Assembly: GCF_002556545.1 (NCBI RefSeq)
Contig: NZ_CP022685.1
Coordinates: forward strand, 8,162,001 to 8,226,000
DNA length: 64,000 bases
Origin: Streptomyces formicae
GTDB taxonomy: Bacteria > Actinomycetota > Actinomycetes > Streptomycetales > Streptomycetaceae
Reading direction: 5' to 3'
The number at the start of each line of letters is the position of its first letter. Positions within the stretch are counted from its first letter, which is position 1. The notes beneath the pieces are model-generated. The model was not told the DNA's origin. It did no database searches and saw only the letters and a list, made by a program, of their open reading frames with translations. Position numbers and translations under genes: made by a program. Below, one piece after another: positions 27,035-35,429 of this stretch.

Positions 27035-27817
27035 ATGGAAGCACCCGGCTACGTGCCCGCGCACGACCTGCTCGCGGGCCGCACCGCCGTGATCACGGCG
27101 GCCGCGGGGGCGGGCATCGGCGGTGCCACCGCGCGCCGCTTCCTGGAGGAGGGCGCGCGCGTCGTCATCGGCGACGCGCACGCCCGGCGCACCAAGGAGT
27201 CGGTGGCCGCGCTCGCCGACGAGTTCGGCGCCGACCGGATCGACGGGGCGCCCTGTGACGTCACGGACGCGGCGCAGATCCAGACGCTGTTCGACCTGGC
27301 GGAGCGCAGACACGGCCCCTTGGACATCGTGGTGAACAACGCGGGCCTCGGGGGCACCGCCGAGCTCACCGAGATGACCGACGAGCAGTGGGACAAGGTC
27401 ATCGACGTCACGCTGAACGGCACGTTCCGCTCCACCCGCGCCGCACTGCGCCGCATGCGGGCCGCCGACCGCGGCGGCGTGATCGTGAACAACGCGTCGG
27501 TGCTCGGCTGGCGCGCCCAGGCGGGCCAGGCGCACTACGCGGCGGCCAAGGCCGGGGTCATGGCCCTCACCCGCTGCGCCGCCGTGGAGGCCGCCCCGCA
27601 CGGCATCCGGGTCAACGCGGTCTCGCCGAGCCTGGCCATGCACCCCCACCTCGCCAAGGTCACCTCGCCCGAGCTCCTCGAAGAGCTCACCGCACGCGAG
27701 GCGTTCGGCAGGTACGCGCAGCCGTGGGAGATAGCCAACGTCATCGTCTTCCTGGCCAGCGGCTACTCGTCGTACATGACGGGCGAGACGGTCTCGGTCA
27801 GCAGCCAGCACGCCTAG
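27035..27817 (+). CDS. ipdF: IpdF-like short-chain dehydrogenase
   Basis: A 260-residue SDR. The cofactor motif is the variant TAAAGAGIG (instead of TGxxxGxG), with NNAG at about residue 100 and the catalytic YAAAK. The ending SVSSQHA and the long N-terminal lead before the Rossmann strand resemble Rv3559c (IpdF), which oxidises 5-OH-HIP-CoA-type intermediates. The ATG at 27035 lies 60 bp downstream of a KstR2-like site shared with fadE30. A copy of the dispersed 26-bp repeat lies between it and kstR2. Confidence 0.87.
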   Translation: MEAPGYVPAHDLLAGRTAVITAAAGAGIGGATARRFLEEGARVVIGDAHARRTKESVAALADEFGADRIDGAPCDVTDAAQIQTLFDLAERRHGPLDIVVNNAGLGGTAELTEMTDEQWDKVIDVTLNGTFRSTRAALRRMRAADRGGVIVNNASVLGWRAQAGQAHYAAAKAGVMALTRCAAVEAAPHGIRVNAVSPSLAMHPHLAKVTSPELLEELTAREAFGRYAQPWEIANVIVFLASGYSSYMTGETVSVSSQHA

Positions 27818-27833
27818 AGGGTGGGCCCCGAAG

Positions 27834-27859
27834 GGGCGCGGGGAACTGCGCGACCAGCC
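27834..27859. repeat. Dispersed Streptomyces intergenic repeat, copy 2
   Basis: Identical over 26 bp to 18571-18596 (GGGCGCGGGGAACTGCGCGA...CCAGCC). It is in the 103-bp gap between ipdF and kstR2 and may attenuate read-through. Confidence 0.75.
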
Positions 27860-27920
27860 AGCGGCGGCCCGCAGACTCCGATGGTGAATCCAGCGAAGCG
27901 CGTGGGCGGAGAATGACCGT

Positions 27921-28565
27921 GTGCCGAATCCCAAACAGCAGACCAGCAAGTCACAGACCAGTAAGAAGAAGGCCCAGGTGAGCCCCTCACCCGAGCGCCG
28001 CCGCGAACTCCTCGGCATCGCCGCCGACGTCTTCGCCGAGCAGGGGTACAACGCGACGACGGTCCGCAAGATCGCCGACGCCGCGGGCATGCTCGCGGGC
28101 AGCCTCTACTACCACTTCGACTCCAAGGAGTCGATGCTCGAAGAGATCCTCCGCACCTTCCTCACCGAGCTGTGGGACGGGTACGACAACGTGCTCAAGG
28201 CCCAGCTCGACCCGCGCGAAACGCTCGAAGCGCTCGTCACCGAGTCCTTCCGGGAGATCGACCGGCACCGCGCCGCCGTCGCGATCTACCAGAAGGAGTC
28301 CAAGCACCTGGTCGCCCAGCAGCGCTTCCAGTACCTCTCCGACTCGCAGCAGCGCTTCGAGAAGGCCTGGCTCACCACGCTGGAACGGGGCGTCGCGGAA
28401 GGGGTCTTCCGCGGCGACCTGGACATCCGGCTCGCCTACCGCTTCGTGCGCGACACCGTCTGGGTCGCCGCGTCCTGGTACCGCCCCGGCGGCGGCCACA
28501 GCCCCGAGGAGATCGCCCGCCAGTACCTGTCGATGGTCCTGGACGGCATCTCCGTACGCACGTAA
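27921..28565 (+). CDS. kstR2: KstR2-like TetR regulator
   Basis: A 214-residue TetR protein. A Lys/Ser-rich N-terminal arm precedes the HTH (ADVFAEQGYNATTVRKIADA, then AGSLYYHFDSKESML). The C-terminal domain has FREIDRHRAAVAIYQKESKH and VRDTVWVAASWYRPGG, closely following mycobacterial KstR2 (Rv3557c). KstR2 represses HIP-degradation genes and is released by HIP-CoA. The GTG start at 27921 is supported by homology; the arm is longer than in mycobacteria. Target sites are the palindromes at 26962 and 36217. Confidence 0.88.
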   Translation: MPNPKQQTSKSQTSKKKAQVSPSPERRRELLGIAADVFAEQGYNATTVRKIADAAGMLAGSLYYHFDSKESMLEEILRTFLTELWDGYDNVLKAQLDPRETLEALVTESFREIDRHRAAVAIYQKESKHLVAQQRFQYLSDSQQRFEKAWLTTLERGVAEGVFRGDLDIRLAYRFVRDTVWVAASWYRPGGGHSPEEIARQYLSMVLDGISVRT

Positions 28566-28611
28566 GCGGCGCGACCACCCGCGGCGCGCCACGACCGAGG
28601 AGTACGCAGTC

Positions 28612-29769
28612 ATGGCCGAGGCCTACATCGTCGAAGCGGTCCGCACGCCCGTCGGCAGGCGCAAAGGAGGGCTCAGCCACGTCCACCCCGCCGACCTGGG
28701 CGCGCACGTCCTGACGGCGCTCGTCGAGCGCTCCGGCGTCGACCCCGCCGCCGTCGAGGACGTCGTCTTCGGCTGCCTGGACACCGTCGGGCCGCAGGCC
28801 GGGGACATCGCCCGCACCAGCTGGCTGGCGGCCGGGCTGCCCGAGGAGGTGCCGGGCGTGACCATCGACCGGCAGTGCGGATCCTCCCAGCAGGCCGTGC
28901 ACTTCGCGGCCCAGGGCGTCCTGTCCGGCACCCAGGACCTGGTCGTCGCGGGCGGCACCCAGAACATGTCGATGGTCCCCATCGCCTTCGCGTCCCGGCA
29001 GGCCGCCGAACCCCTCGGCCTCACCGAAGGCCCCTACGCGGGCAGCGAGGGCTGGCGCGCACGCTACGCGGACCGGCCCGTGAACCAGTTCCACGGCGCC
29101 CAGCTCATCGCCGAGAAGTGGGGCATATCCCGCGGGGACATGGAGGAGTTCGCACTCCGCTCGCACCGGCGGGCGATCCGCGCCATCGACGAGGGCCGCT
29201 TCGACCGCGAACTCGTCGCCCACGGCGAGGTCACCACCGACGAGGGCCCGCGCCGCGACACCACCCTGGAGAAGATGGCGGGCCTCAAGCCCGTCCTGGA
29301 GGGCGGCACGATCACCGCGGCCTGCTCCTCACAGGTCTCCGACGGCGCCGCCGCTCTGCTCATCGCGAGCGAACGGGCCGTGCGGGAACACGGGTTGACG
29401 CCCCGCGCCCGCGTCCACCACCTCTCCGTGCGGGGCGAGGACCCCATCCGGATGCTCTCCGCGCCGATCCCCGCCACCGCGTACGCCCTCAAGAAGAGCG
29501 GCATGACGCTCGACGACATCGACCTCGTCGAGATCAACGAGGCGTTCGCGCCCGTGGTCCTCGCCTGGCTCAAGGAGACCGGCGCCGACCCGGAGAAGGT
29601 CAACGTCAACGGGGGTGCGATCGCGCTCGGCCATCCGCTCGGGGCGAGTGGCGTGAAACTGACGACGACGCTCCTGCACGAACTGGAGCGCACCGGCGGC
29701 CGGTTCGGACTCCAGACCATGTGCGAGGGCGGCGGCCAGGCGAACGTGACGATCATCGAGCGTCTCTGA
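28612..29769 (+). CDS. fadA6: Acetyl-CoA acyltransferase (thiolase), FadA6-like
   Basis: A 385-residue thiolase. The acyl-enzyme Cys89 is in DRQCGSSQQ, the His341 in GHPLGASG and the second catalytic Cys371 in MCEGGGQAN. The size and sequence match mycobacterial FadA6 (Rv3556c), which performs the thiolytic step late in HIP degradation. It follows kstR2 by 46 bp on the same strand, so both and possibly ipdF could be one transcript. It might also replace the missing pcaF thiolase in the nearby pca operon, but this is speculation. Confidence 0.88.
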   Translation: MAEAYIVEAVRTPVGRRKGGLSHVHPADLGAHVLTALVERSGVDPAAVEDVVFGCLDTVGPQAGDIARTSWLAAGLPEEVPGVTIDRQCGSSQQAVHFAAQGVLSGTQDLVVAGGTQNMSMVPIAFASRQAAEPLGLTEGPYAGSEGWRARYADRPVNQFHGAQLIAEKWGISRGDMEEFALRSHRRAIRAIDEGRFDRELVAHGEVTTDEGPRRDTTLEKMAGLKPVLEGGTITAACSSQVSDGAAALLIASERAVREHGLTPRARVHHLSVRGEDPIRMLSAPIPATAYALKKSGMTLDDIDLVEINEAFAPVVLAWLKETGADPEKVNVNGGAIALGHPLGASGVKLTTTLLHELERTGGRFGLQTMCEGGGQANVTIIERL

Positions 29770-29907
29770 ACCCCGCTCCGCGGTCACGCGGAAGCAACGT
29801 CCCTCACCCCTTGCGGGAGTACCTGCGCGGACCGTCCTCCGCGGCGGCCCGGACCCGGCTAGTCTCGACTTCTGTACGTCGATTGAGCGACCCCGGGAGG
29901 TAGCGCG

Positions 29908-32559
29908 ATGACGCAGGGACGGCCCGGAGGAGCCGCCTGGGCCCCGCTGTGGGAGCGCGAAGACGAACTCGCCGCGGCGACGCAGGCCGTCGAGGAACTC
30001 TGCGCGGATGTCACGACGGCCGGCGGCCTGCTCACCTTCAGCGGGGAGGCGGGCATCGGCAAGACGGCGCTGCTCGCCGAAGTGCGTCGCATCGCGGAGG
30101 CCCGCCGCGCCACGGTCTGGTCCGTGCGCGGCGGCGAGGCGGTCACGTCCGTCCCGTTCAACGTCGTACGCCAGCTCCTGCAGCCCGCACTCGTCTCCTT
30201 CTCGCCCGAGGAGGCACGCGAATACCTCGGCGACTGGTACGAGATCGCGGGTCCGGCCCTCGGCATAGCCGAGCCGGGCGGCCACCAGGCGGACCCGCAG
30301 GGCGTCTGCGACGGCCTCGTCGAGGTGGTCTCACGGCTCGCCCAGCTGAAATGGCCGCTCGTCCTGCTCATCGACGACGCCCACTGGGCCGACCAGGAGA
30401 CGCTGCACTGGCTGGCCACCTTCGCCCAGCGCCTCGACGAACTGCCCGTACTCGTCGTGGTCGCCCGCAGGCCCGGCGAGGCCATCGGGGAAAGCGCTCG
30501 CCATCTGGCGACGGTCGCCGACCACGCCCGCTCGTTCGCCACCCTGCAAGCCCTCACCCCGGCCGCCGCCGCGGGCCTGACGCGCGCCACCCTCGGTGAG
30601 CACGCCGACGCCCCGTTCTGTCGCGAGGTCTGGGCGGTCACCGGCGGCAACCCGTACGAATCGGTCGAACTCCTCGCCAAGGTGCAGGACAGCGAGCTCG
30701 AACCCGTGGAGGGCTCCGCCGACGAACTGCGCGCCCTCAACCGCACGGCTCGCGGCCGTGGCCTCGTCGACCGCCTCAAAGGACTCGGCACGGACGCCAC
30801 CCGCTTCGCCTGGGCCGCCGCCATCCTCGGCAGCGGGATCTCCCTCGACCTCGCCGCCTCGCTCGCCGTCATGCCCATCGACACCGCCGAACGCTGCGCG
30901 GAACGTCTGTGCGCGGCCCGCATCCTGGTGACCGGTGACGACGGCCTGGAATTCGTCCACCCCCTGATCGCCACCACGGTCTACCGCTCGATCCCCGGGG
31001 CCACCCGCACCGCCATGCACGGCGTGGCGGCCGCCGTCGTCGCCCGCGACGGCCAGGGCGCCGCTGCCGCCTCCCGGCATCTCCTTGAGGTCCACCCGGA
31101 CGACGACCCCGAGCTGGTCGACCAGCTGCGCCAGGCCGCCGCCGAACACCTCGCGGTCGGTGCGCCCGACGCGGCCCGCCGCTGTCTTGAGCGGGCCCTG
31201 CGCGAGCCGCCCCTGCCGGAGATCCACGCGCGCGTGCTCTACGAACTGGGCTGCGCCACTCTGCTCACCTCACCCGCCACGACCATCTCCCACCTGCGCG
31301 AAGCGCTCTCCGTGCGCGGCCTCGACCAGGAGCTGCGCGTCGACGCCGTCTGCCGCCTCTCCCAGGCCCTCGTCCACAACGACCAGCTGGAAGAAGGCTT
31401 GCGAGCCATCGCCGAGGAGGCGGAGCGGCTCGACGAGGGGCCCGCGCGGCTGCGGCTCCAGGCCGTGCACTACATGTGGGAGGGCATCCACGCGGGCGAG
31501 GAGGACTCCCCGGGACGCTCCCGGCGGCTCGCCGCGCTCGCCGGACCCCTCTCCGGCCGGGACAACGCCGAGCGCGCCCTGCTGATCCTGCGCGCCTTCG
31601 ACGCCATGACCCGCGGGGAGAACGCCGAACTGGTCGTCGAGCTCTGCGACCGCGCCCTCGTCAACGGCAGGCTCGCACCGGGACTCGGCTGGACCGACAC
31701 CGAGTGGAGCTTCGAACTCCGCCTGATGCTGGGTGGTTCGTACGCCTTCTCGGACCGGCTCGACCGCGCCGAGAGCCTGTTCACCGAGGCGGTACGGGCG
31801 TACGAGACGGCGGGCTGGAGCGGCGGTCACCTCGCCCTGTCGCACGCCTTCCTCGGCTATGTGTACCGCAGGCGCGGGCGGCTGCACGACGCCGAGCGCT
31901 CCCTGCGCGAGAGCCTGCGCCTGGCCGACCGGGTCGGTCAGGGCCTGCCCATGCACTGGGAGGCGGCCAGCATGCTCATCGACACGCTGCTCGCGCGCGG
32001 CCACGTCGACGAGGCGGGCGCCGTCGCCGACCGGTACGGCTTCGCGCCGCCGTCGGCCTCCACGATCTACGTGCCCGACGCGCCGTCCGTCCGGGGCAGG
32101 CTGCTGCTCGCGCTCGGGCGCACGGAGGAGGGCCTCAACGAACTGGAGGCGACGGCAAAGGCGTTGACCGCGCGCGGCCAGTACAACACCGTCCTCGCTC
32201 CGTGGGCCTACGACCTCGCCCGAGCGCTGGCCCACGAGGACCCCAAGCGCGCGGGGCACCTCGTCGCCGACGCCCGCATGCAGGCCGAGCGCTTCGGCAC
32301 GGACACGGCGATCGGCGAGGCGCTGAGGTGTGCGGCGTCGCTGGAGACGGGAGCGAAGTCGGTCGCGCTGTACCGGCAGGCGGCGACGTATCTGGAGGCG
32401 TCTCCCTGTGCGTACGAGCACGCGGTGGCGCGTGTCGAGTACGGGATCGCCGCGGACTCGGCGGTGGAGCTCGAGCGTGGGTTGACCTTGGCGCGGACCT
32501 GCGGAGCGGATGGTCTTGCCGACCGGGCGCTGGATCATCTGGGGCTTGTGCGGCGGTGA
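29908..32559 (+). CDS. LAL-type AAA ATPase without a LuxR HTH domain
   Basis: An 883-residue ATPase of the large ATP-binding LuxR (LAL) type. Walker A is GEAGIGKT at residues 46-53 and Walker B LVLLIDD at 151-157, followed by a STAND-type module and a long alpha-helical TPR-like region (about residues 370-880) including ALFLxx-type helix pairs. LAL regulators normally end with a LuxR HTH about 60 residues long; this one stops at DHLGLVRR with none. A REP-like hairpin lies immediately after the stop. It may have lost the DNA-binding domain or act as a signalling ATPase. Nothing else links it to steroid catabolism except position. Confidence 0.8.
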   Translation: MTQGRPGGAAWAPLWEREDELAAATQAVEELCADVTTAGGLLTFSGEAGIGKTALLAEVRRIAEARRATVWSVRGGEAVTSVPFNVVRQLLQPALVSFSPEEAREYLGDWYEIAGPALGIAEPGGHQADPQGVCDGLVEVVSRLAQLKWPLVLLIDDAHWADQETLHWLATFAQRLDELPVLVVVARRPGEAIGESARHLATVADHARSFATLQALTPAAAAGLTRATLGEHADAPFCREVWAVTGGNPYESVELLAKVQDSELEPVEGSADELRALNRTARGRGLVDRLKGLGTDATRFAWAAAILGSGISLDLAASLAVMPIDTAERCAERLCAARILVTGDDGLEFVHPLIATTVYRSIPGATRTAMHGVAAAVVARDGQGAAAASRHLLEVHPDDDPELVDQLRQAAAEHLAVGAPDAARRCLERALREPPLPEIHARVLYELGCATLLTSPATTISHLREALSVRGLDQELRVDAVCRLSQALVHNDQLEEGLRAIAEEAERLDEGPARLRLQAVHYMWEGIHAGEEDSPGRSRRLAALAGPLSGRDNAERALLILRAFDAMTRGENAELVVELCDRALVNGRLAPGLGWTDTEWSFELRLMLGGSYAFSDRLDRAESLFTEAVRAYETAGWSGGHLALSHAFLGYVYRRRGRLHDAERSLRESLRLADRVGQGLPMHWEAASMLIDTLLARGHVDEAGAVADRYGFAPPSASTIYVPDAPSVRGRLLLALGRTEEGLNELEATAKALTARGQYNTVLAPWAYDLARALAHEDPKRAGHLVADARMQAERFGTDTAIGEALRCAASLETGAKSVALYRQAATYLEASPCAYEHAVARVEYGIAADSAVELERGLTLARTCGADGLADRALDHLGLVRR

Positions 32560-32571
32560 GGTGGATGTGGT

Positions 32572-32608
32572 CCGGGGTCCTGCCTCGGGGCTCTGCCCCG
32601 GACCCCGG
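32572..32608. terminator. REP-like terminator hairpin
   Basis: CCGGGGTCC (32572-32580) pairs with GGACCCCGG (32600-32608) around an inner stem CGGGG-CTCTG-CCCCG. This is the common Streptomyces GGGGCTCTGCCCCGGACCCC element and lies between the convergent LAL ATPase and ipdC genes. Confidence 0.75.
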
Positions 32609-32611
32609 TCC

Positions 32612-33793
32612 TCAAACGCCGGACGGGCTGAATTTTGGTCCCTCGGGTCGTTGATCGTCTGACGGGCTGAATTTTGGTCCCTCGGGTCGTCGATCGTCTG
32701 ACGGGCTGGATCTCGAACCTAGCTGCGTCACCGTCTCCGCTGCCTCCGTCATGATCCTCTCCACCAGCTCCGCGCACGTCGGGAGGTCCTCGATCAGGCC
32801 CGCTACCTGGCCGGAGGCCATGACGCCCGCGTCGGGGCGGCCGTCCACCATCGCCGACTTGAGCATCATGGGGGTGTTCGCCGCCAGGAGGACCTGGCTC
32901 CAGGTCAGGTCCTTGCCGTGCTTCATCGCCAGGCCCTCGCGGGCCATGCGGGGCCAGCTGAGGCCGGAGACCTTACGGAACGCCGCCGCGTGGCGTATCG
33001 CGCGGGTGAGGGAGGCGAGGCGGCCGGACTTCTCCAGGGCTGCCACCAGGTCCGTGCGGAGCATGCGGTGCGGCAGGCCGTCCACGCGCGTGGTGACCGT
33101 GACGTCCTTGACGGATGCCGCGAGGTAGCGGGCCTTGACCGCGTCGGGGACCGTCGAGTCCGAGGTGAGCAGGAAGCGGGTGCCCATGGCGACGCCCGCC
33201 GCTCCGTAGGCGAGCGCGGCGACCAGGCCCCGGCCGTCGTAGAAGCCGCCCGCGGCGATCACCGGGATGTCCACGGCGTCGACGACCTGGGGGAGCAGCA
33301 CCGTCGTGGCGACCTCGCCGGTGTGCCCGCCGCCCTCGCCGCCCTGGACGACGACCGCGTCGGCGCCCCACGCCGCGACCTTCTCGGCGTGGCGCCGCGC
33401 GCCGATCGACGGTATGACGATCACGCCCGCGTCCTTGAGCTCGGCGATCAGCTCCTTGGAGGGGGCGAGCGCGAAGGAGGCGACCCGCACTCCTTCGTCG
33501 ATGATGATGCCGACCCGGTCGCGCGCGTCGCCCGCGTCGGCCCGGAGGTTGACGCCGAAGGGCGCGTCCGTACGGGACTTGACCTCGCGGACGGCCGAGC
33601 GGAGCTGCTCGACCGTCATGGTCGCCGATGCCAGGATGCCGAGGGCTCCTGCGTCGGCCGTCGCGGAGACCAGGCGCGGGCCCGCCACCCAGCCCATCCC
33701 CGTCTGCACGATCGGATGCCGGACGCCGACGAGCCTGGTCAGTGCGGTGTCCAGGGAGGCTGGTCGTGGCGGAGTGGAGGGCTCCCGCGTCAT
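32612..33793 (-). CDS. ipdC: IpdC-like FMN-dependent reductase (nitronate monooxygenase fold)
   Basis: A 393-residue flavoprotein in the 2-nitropropane dioxygenase/NMO family. FMN/phosphate motifs are GGEGGGHTG and IAAGGFYDGRGLVAAL. Mycobacterial IpdC (Rv3553) is a flavin reductase in the HIP pathway, about 355 residues. This copy is longer because of a repetitive C-terminal tail encoded by 39-bp REP-derived repeats. The ATG at 33793 overlaps the IpdB stop as ATGA, placing it last in the echA20-ipdA-ipdB-ipdC operon. The protein is cytoplasmic. Confidence 0.88.
   Translation of the reverse strand: MTREPSTPPRPASLDTALTRLVGVRHPIVQTGMGWVAGPRLVSATADAGALGILASATMTVEQLRSAVREVKSRTDAPFGVNLRADAGDARDRVGIIIDEGVRVASFALAPSKELIAELKDAGVIVIPSIGARRHAEKVAAWGADAVVVQGGEGGGHTGEVATTVLLPQVVDAVDIPVIAAGGFYDGRGLVAALAYGAAGVAMGTRFLLTSDSTVPDAVKARYLAASVKDVTVTTRVDGLPHRMLRTDLVAALEKSGRLASLTRAIRHAAAFRKVSGLSWPRMAREGLAMKHGKDLTWSQVLLAANTPMMLKSAMVDGRPDAGVMASGQVAGLIEDLPTCAELVERIMTEAAETVTQLGSRSSPSDDRRPEGPKFSPSDDQRPEGPKFSPSGV
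32622..32709. repeat. 39-bp tandem repeat inside the 3' end of ipdC
   Basis: Two near-identical 39-bp units (32622-32660 and 32661-32699, one difference) and a partial third starting GACGGGCTGGA. They are derived from the REP tail with GACGGGCTGAATTTTGGTCC. Read on the minus strand in the ipdC frame they encode two copies of a 13-residue tail (SPSDDxRPEGPKF). Confidence 0.85.
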
Positions 33794-34560
33794 GCGCGCA
33801 CCTCGCGGTCGCGCAGGCCGCTCGGGTCCACCACGTCGCGGATCAGGCGCAGTTCCTCGCCGGTGGGCTCCCGGGTGACGGGGACGTCGTCCGGCAGGGA
33901 CAGCTCGAAGCCGGTGGCCTCGCGCACCTGGTCGACGGTGACGCCCGGGTGCAGGGAGACCAGCCGCATCGCGTGGTCGGGTGTCGCGAAGTCGAAGACG
34001 CCGAGGTCGGAGACGACGCGGCGCAGATCGTGGAAGCGGGTCGCCGAGGGGCCCGCGGCGGCCGCGCTGTCGTGGCCGACGCCGCTGATCATGTCGACCT
34101 TCGCCACGAACACCCGCGGCGAATGGCGCGGGATCCAGTAACTCACCGGGTTGTTGAGCGTGTTGACCGGCGCGCCGCGCACCCCGAGCAACTGCCGCTT
34201 GGGCCGCTCCCAGTCGCCGATGCAGGAGATGTTCTGGTTGCCGAAGCGGTCGATCTGGCTCGCGCCCATCATCACGTGCCGCCTGCCTCCCATCACCATC
34301 GTGAGGTGCCTGCGGTAGGGCAGCCAGCCCTCCGTGACCGTCGACGCGGCGCCCACGGCGGGCACGTCGCCGATCAGCAGCGCCTCGCCGTCGGTGAGCA
34401 GCAGGTCGGGGGAGAAGGTCAGCTTGGCGAGGCGGGCCGCGACCGCGGGGACCGTGCCCATGGGGGACGCGAGGATCTCGCCCGCGTCGCGCCAGGCCTC
34501 GGCGCAGGCGATCACGCAGTACTCGGCGCGGGTGGCGGTCCGTTCGGTCGTCGACGTCAT
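33790..34560 (-). CDS. ipdB: IpdB, CoA-transferase-fold ring hydrolase beta subunit
   Basis: A 256-residue beta subunit of the class I CoA-transferase fold. Visible landmarks are ASPMGTVPAVAARLAKLTFS, GRRHVMMGASQIDRFGNQNI and YWIPRHSPRVFVAKV. With IpdA it forms IpdAB, which hydrolytically opens the last steroid ring of COCHEA-CoA instead of transferring CoA. The start at 34560 overlaps the IpdA stop as ATGA, and its own stop overlaps ipdC, indicating strict coupled translation. Matches Rv3552 in size and neighbours. Confidence 0.9.
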   Translation of the reverse strand: MTSTTERTATRAEYCVIACAEAWRDAGEILASPMGTVPAVAARLAKLTFSPDLLLTDGEALLIGDVPAVGAASTVTEGWLPYRRHLTMVMGGRRHVMMGASQIDRFGNQNISCIGDWERPKRQLLGVRGAPVNTLNNPVSYWIPRHSPRVFVAKVDMISGVGHDSAAAAGPSATRFHDLRRVVSDLGVFDFATPDHAMRLVSLHPGVTVDQVREATGFELSLPDDVPVTREPTGEELRLIRDVVDPSGLRDREVRA

Positions 34561-35429
34561 CGCTGCTCCTTGTGCCAGGTCTGGACGGCCAGGTGGTAAT
34601 CGCGCTCGTCACCGGCGAGGAACCGGGCGCGGAAGGCGTCCCAGGCGTCCGGGTCGGCCGCCGCGGTGGCGTACGCCTTCTGGAAGGGCTCGTCGCGGCC
34701 GTAGTCAGGCACGCAGGAGGTGAAGTGCGCCCCCTTGGGCGTCTCGGCGACGCCCGTCACGGAGTGCCGGGAGATCAGCATCGTCTGCGGCGCGGCGTGC
34801 TCGGTGAGGGCCGCGGACTCCACGACGCGCTCGCACGAGACGTACGCCGTGTCGGCGGCCTCGCAGAAGAGGTCGTCGAAGTACGGGTCGGGGCCCAGGT
34901 ACTGGCCGTTGCCCGAGCGGTCCGCACGGTTCATGTGGACCAGGGCCGCGTCCATCCGCAGCGCGGGCACGGCGACGAGCTCCTCCCCGTCCTCGTACGG
35001 CGAAGTGACCGTGCGCAGCTGGGGGTTGACCCGCAGGACGTCCGAGCCGAGGCCCGCGCGGATCGGCAGGAACGGCAGCCGCTGGGCGCCCGCGGTGAGG
35101 CCCTGCATGAACATCGCCTCGTCCAGCTCGACCAGTTCGAAGGCGCCGCGCTCGCGTGCCGCGCGGAAGTGCGGTTCGAGGGGGATCGAGTCGAGCGTGG
35201 TGAAGGCGGTGATCAGCTTGCGGATCCGGCCCGCTTCGGCGAGCAGGCCGACGTCGGGTCCGCCGTAGGAGACGAGGGTCAGATCGGTGACGTCCGACCG
35301 CAGCAGCGCGCGCACCAGTGCCATCGGTTTGCGCCGTGAGCCCCAGCCGCCGATGCCGAGCGTCATTCCGCTGCGCAGCCGCCCCACGATCTCGTCGGAC
35401 GTCATCCTCTTGTCGATCGCGCCGGTCAT
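34557..35429 (-). CDS. ipdA: IpdA, CoA-transferase-fold ring hydrolase alpha subunit
   Basis: A 290-residue alpha subunit of the IpdAB ring-opening hydrolase. GIGGWGSRRKPMALVRALLR is the glycine-rich CoA-site start of the family and LVELDEAMFMQGLTAGAQRLPF contains the Glu expected in the active site. Length and sequence agree with Rv3551. The ATG at 35429 overlaps the EchA20 stop as ATGA. The pathway converts COCHEA-CoA to an open-chain 6-methyl-3,7-dioxo-decanedioyl-CoA; this assignment relies on orthology and context. Confidence 0.9.
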   Translation of the reverse strand: MTGAIDKRMTSDEIVGRLRSGMTLGIGGWGSRRKPMALVRALLRSDVTDLTLVSYGGPDVGLLAEAGRIRKLITAFTTLDSIPLEPHFRAARERGAFELVELDEAMFMQGLTAGAQRLPFLPIRAGLGSDVLRVNPQLRTVTSPYEDGEELVAVPALRMDAALVHMNRADRSGNGQYLGPDPYFDDLFCEAADTAYVSCERVVESAALTEHAAPQTMLISRHSVTGVAETPKGAHFTSCVPDYGRDEPFQKAYATAAADPDAWDAFRARFLAGDERDYHLAVQTWHKEQR

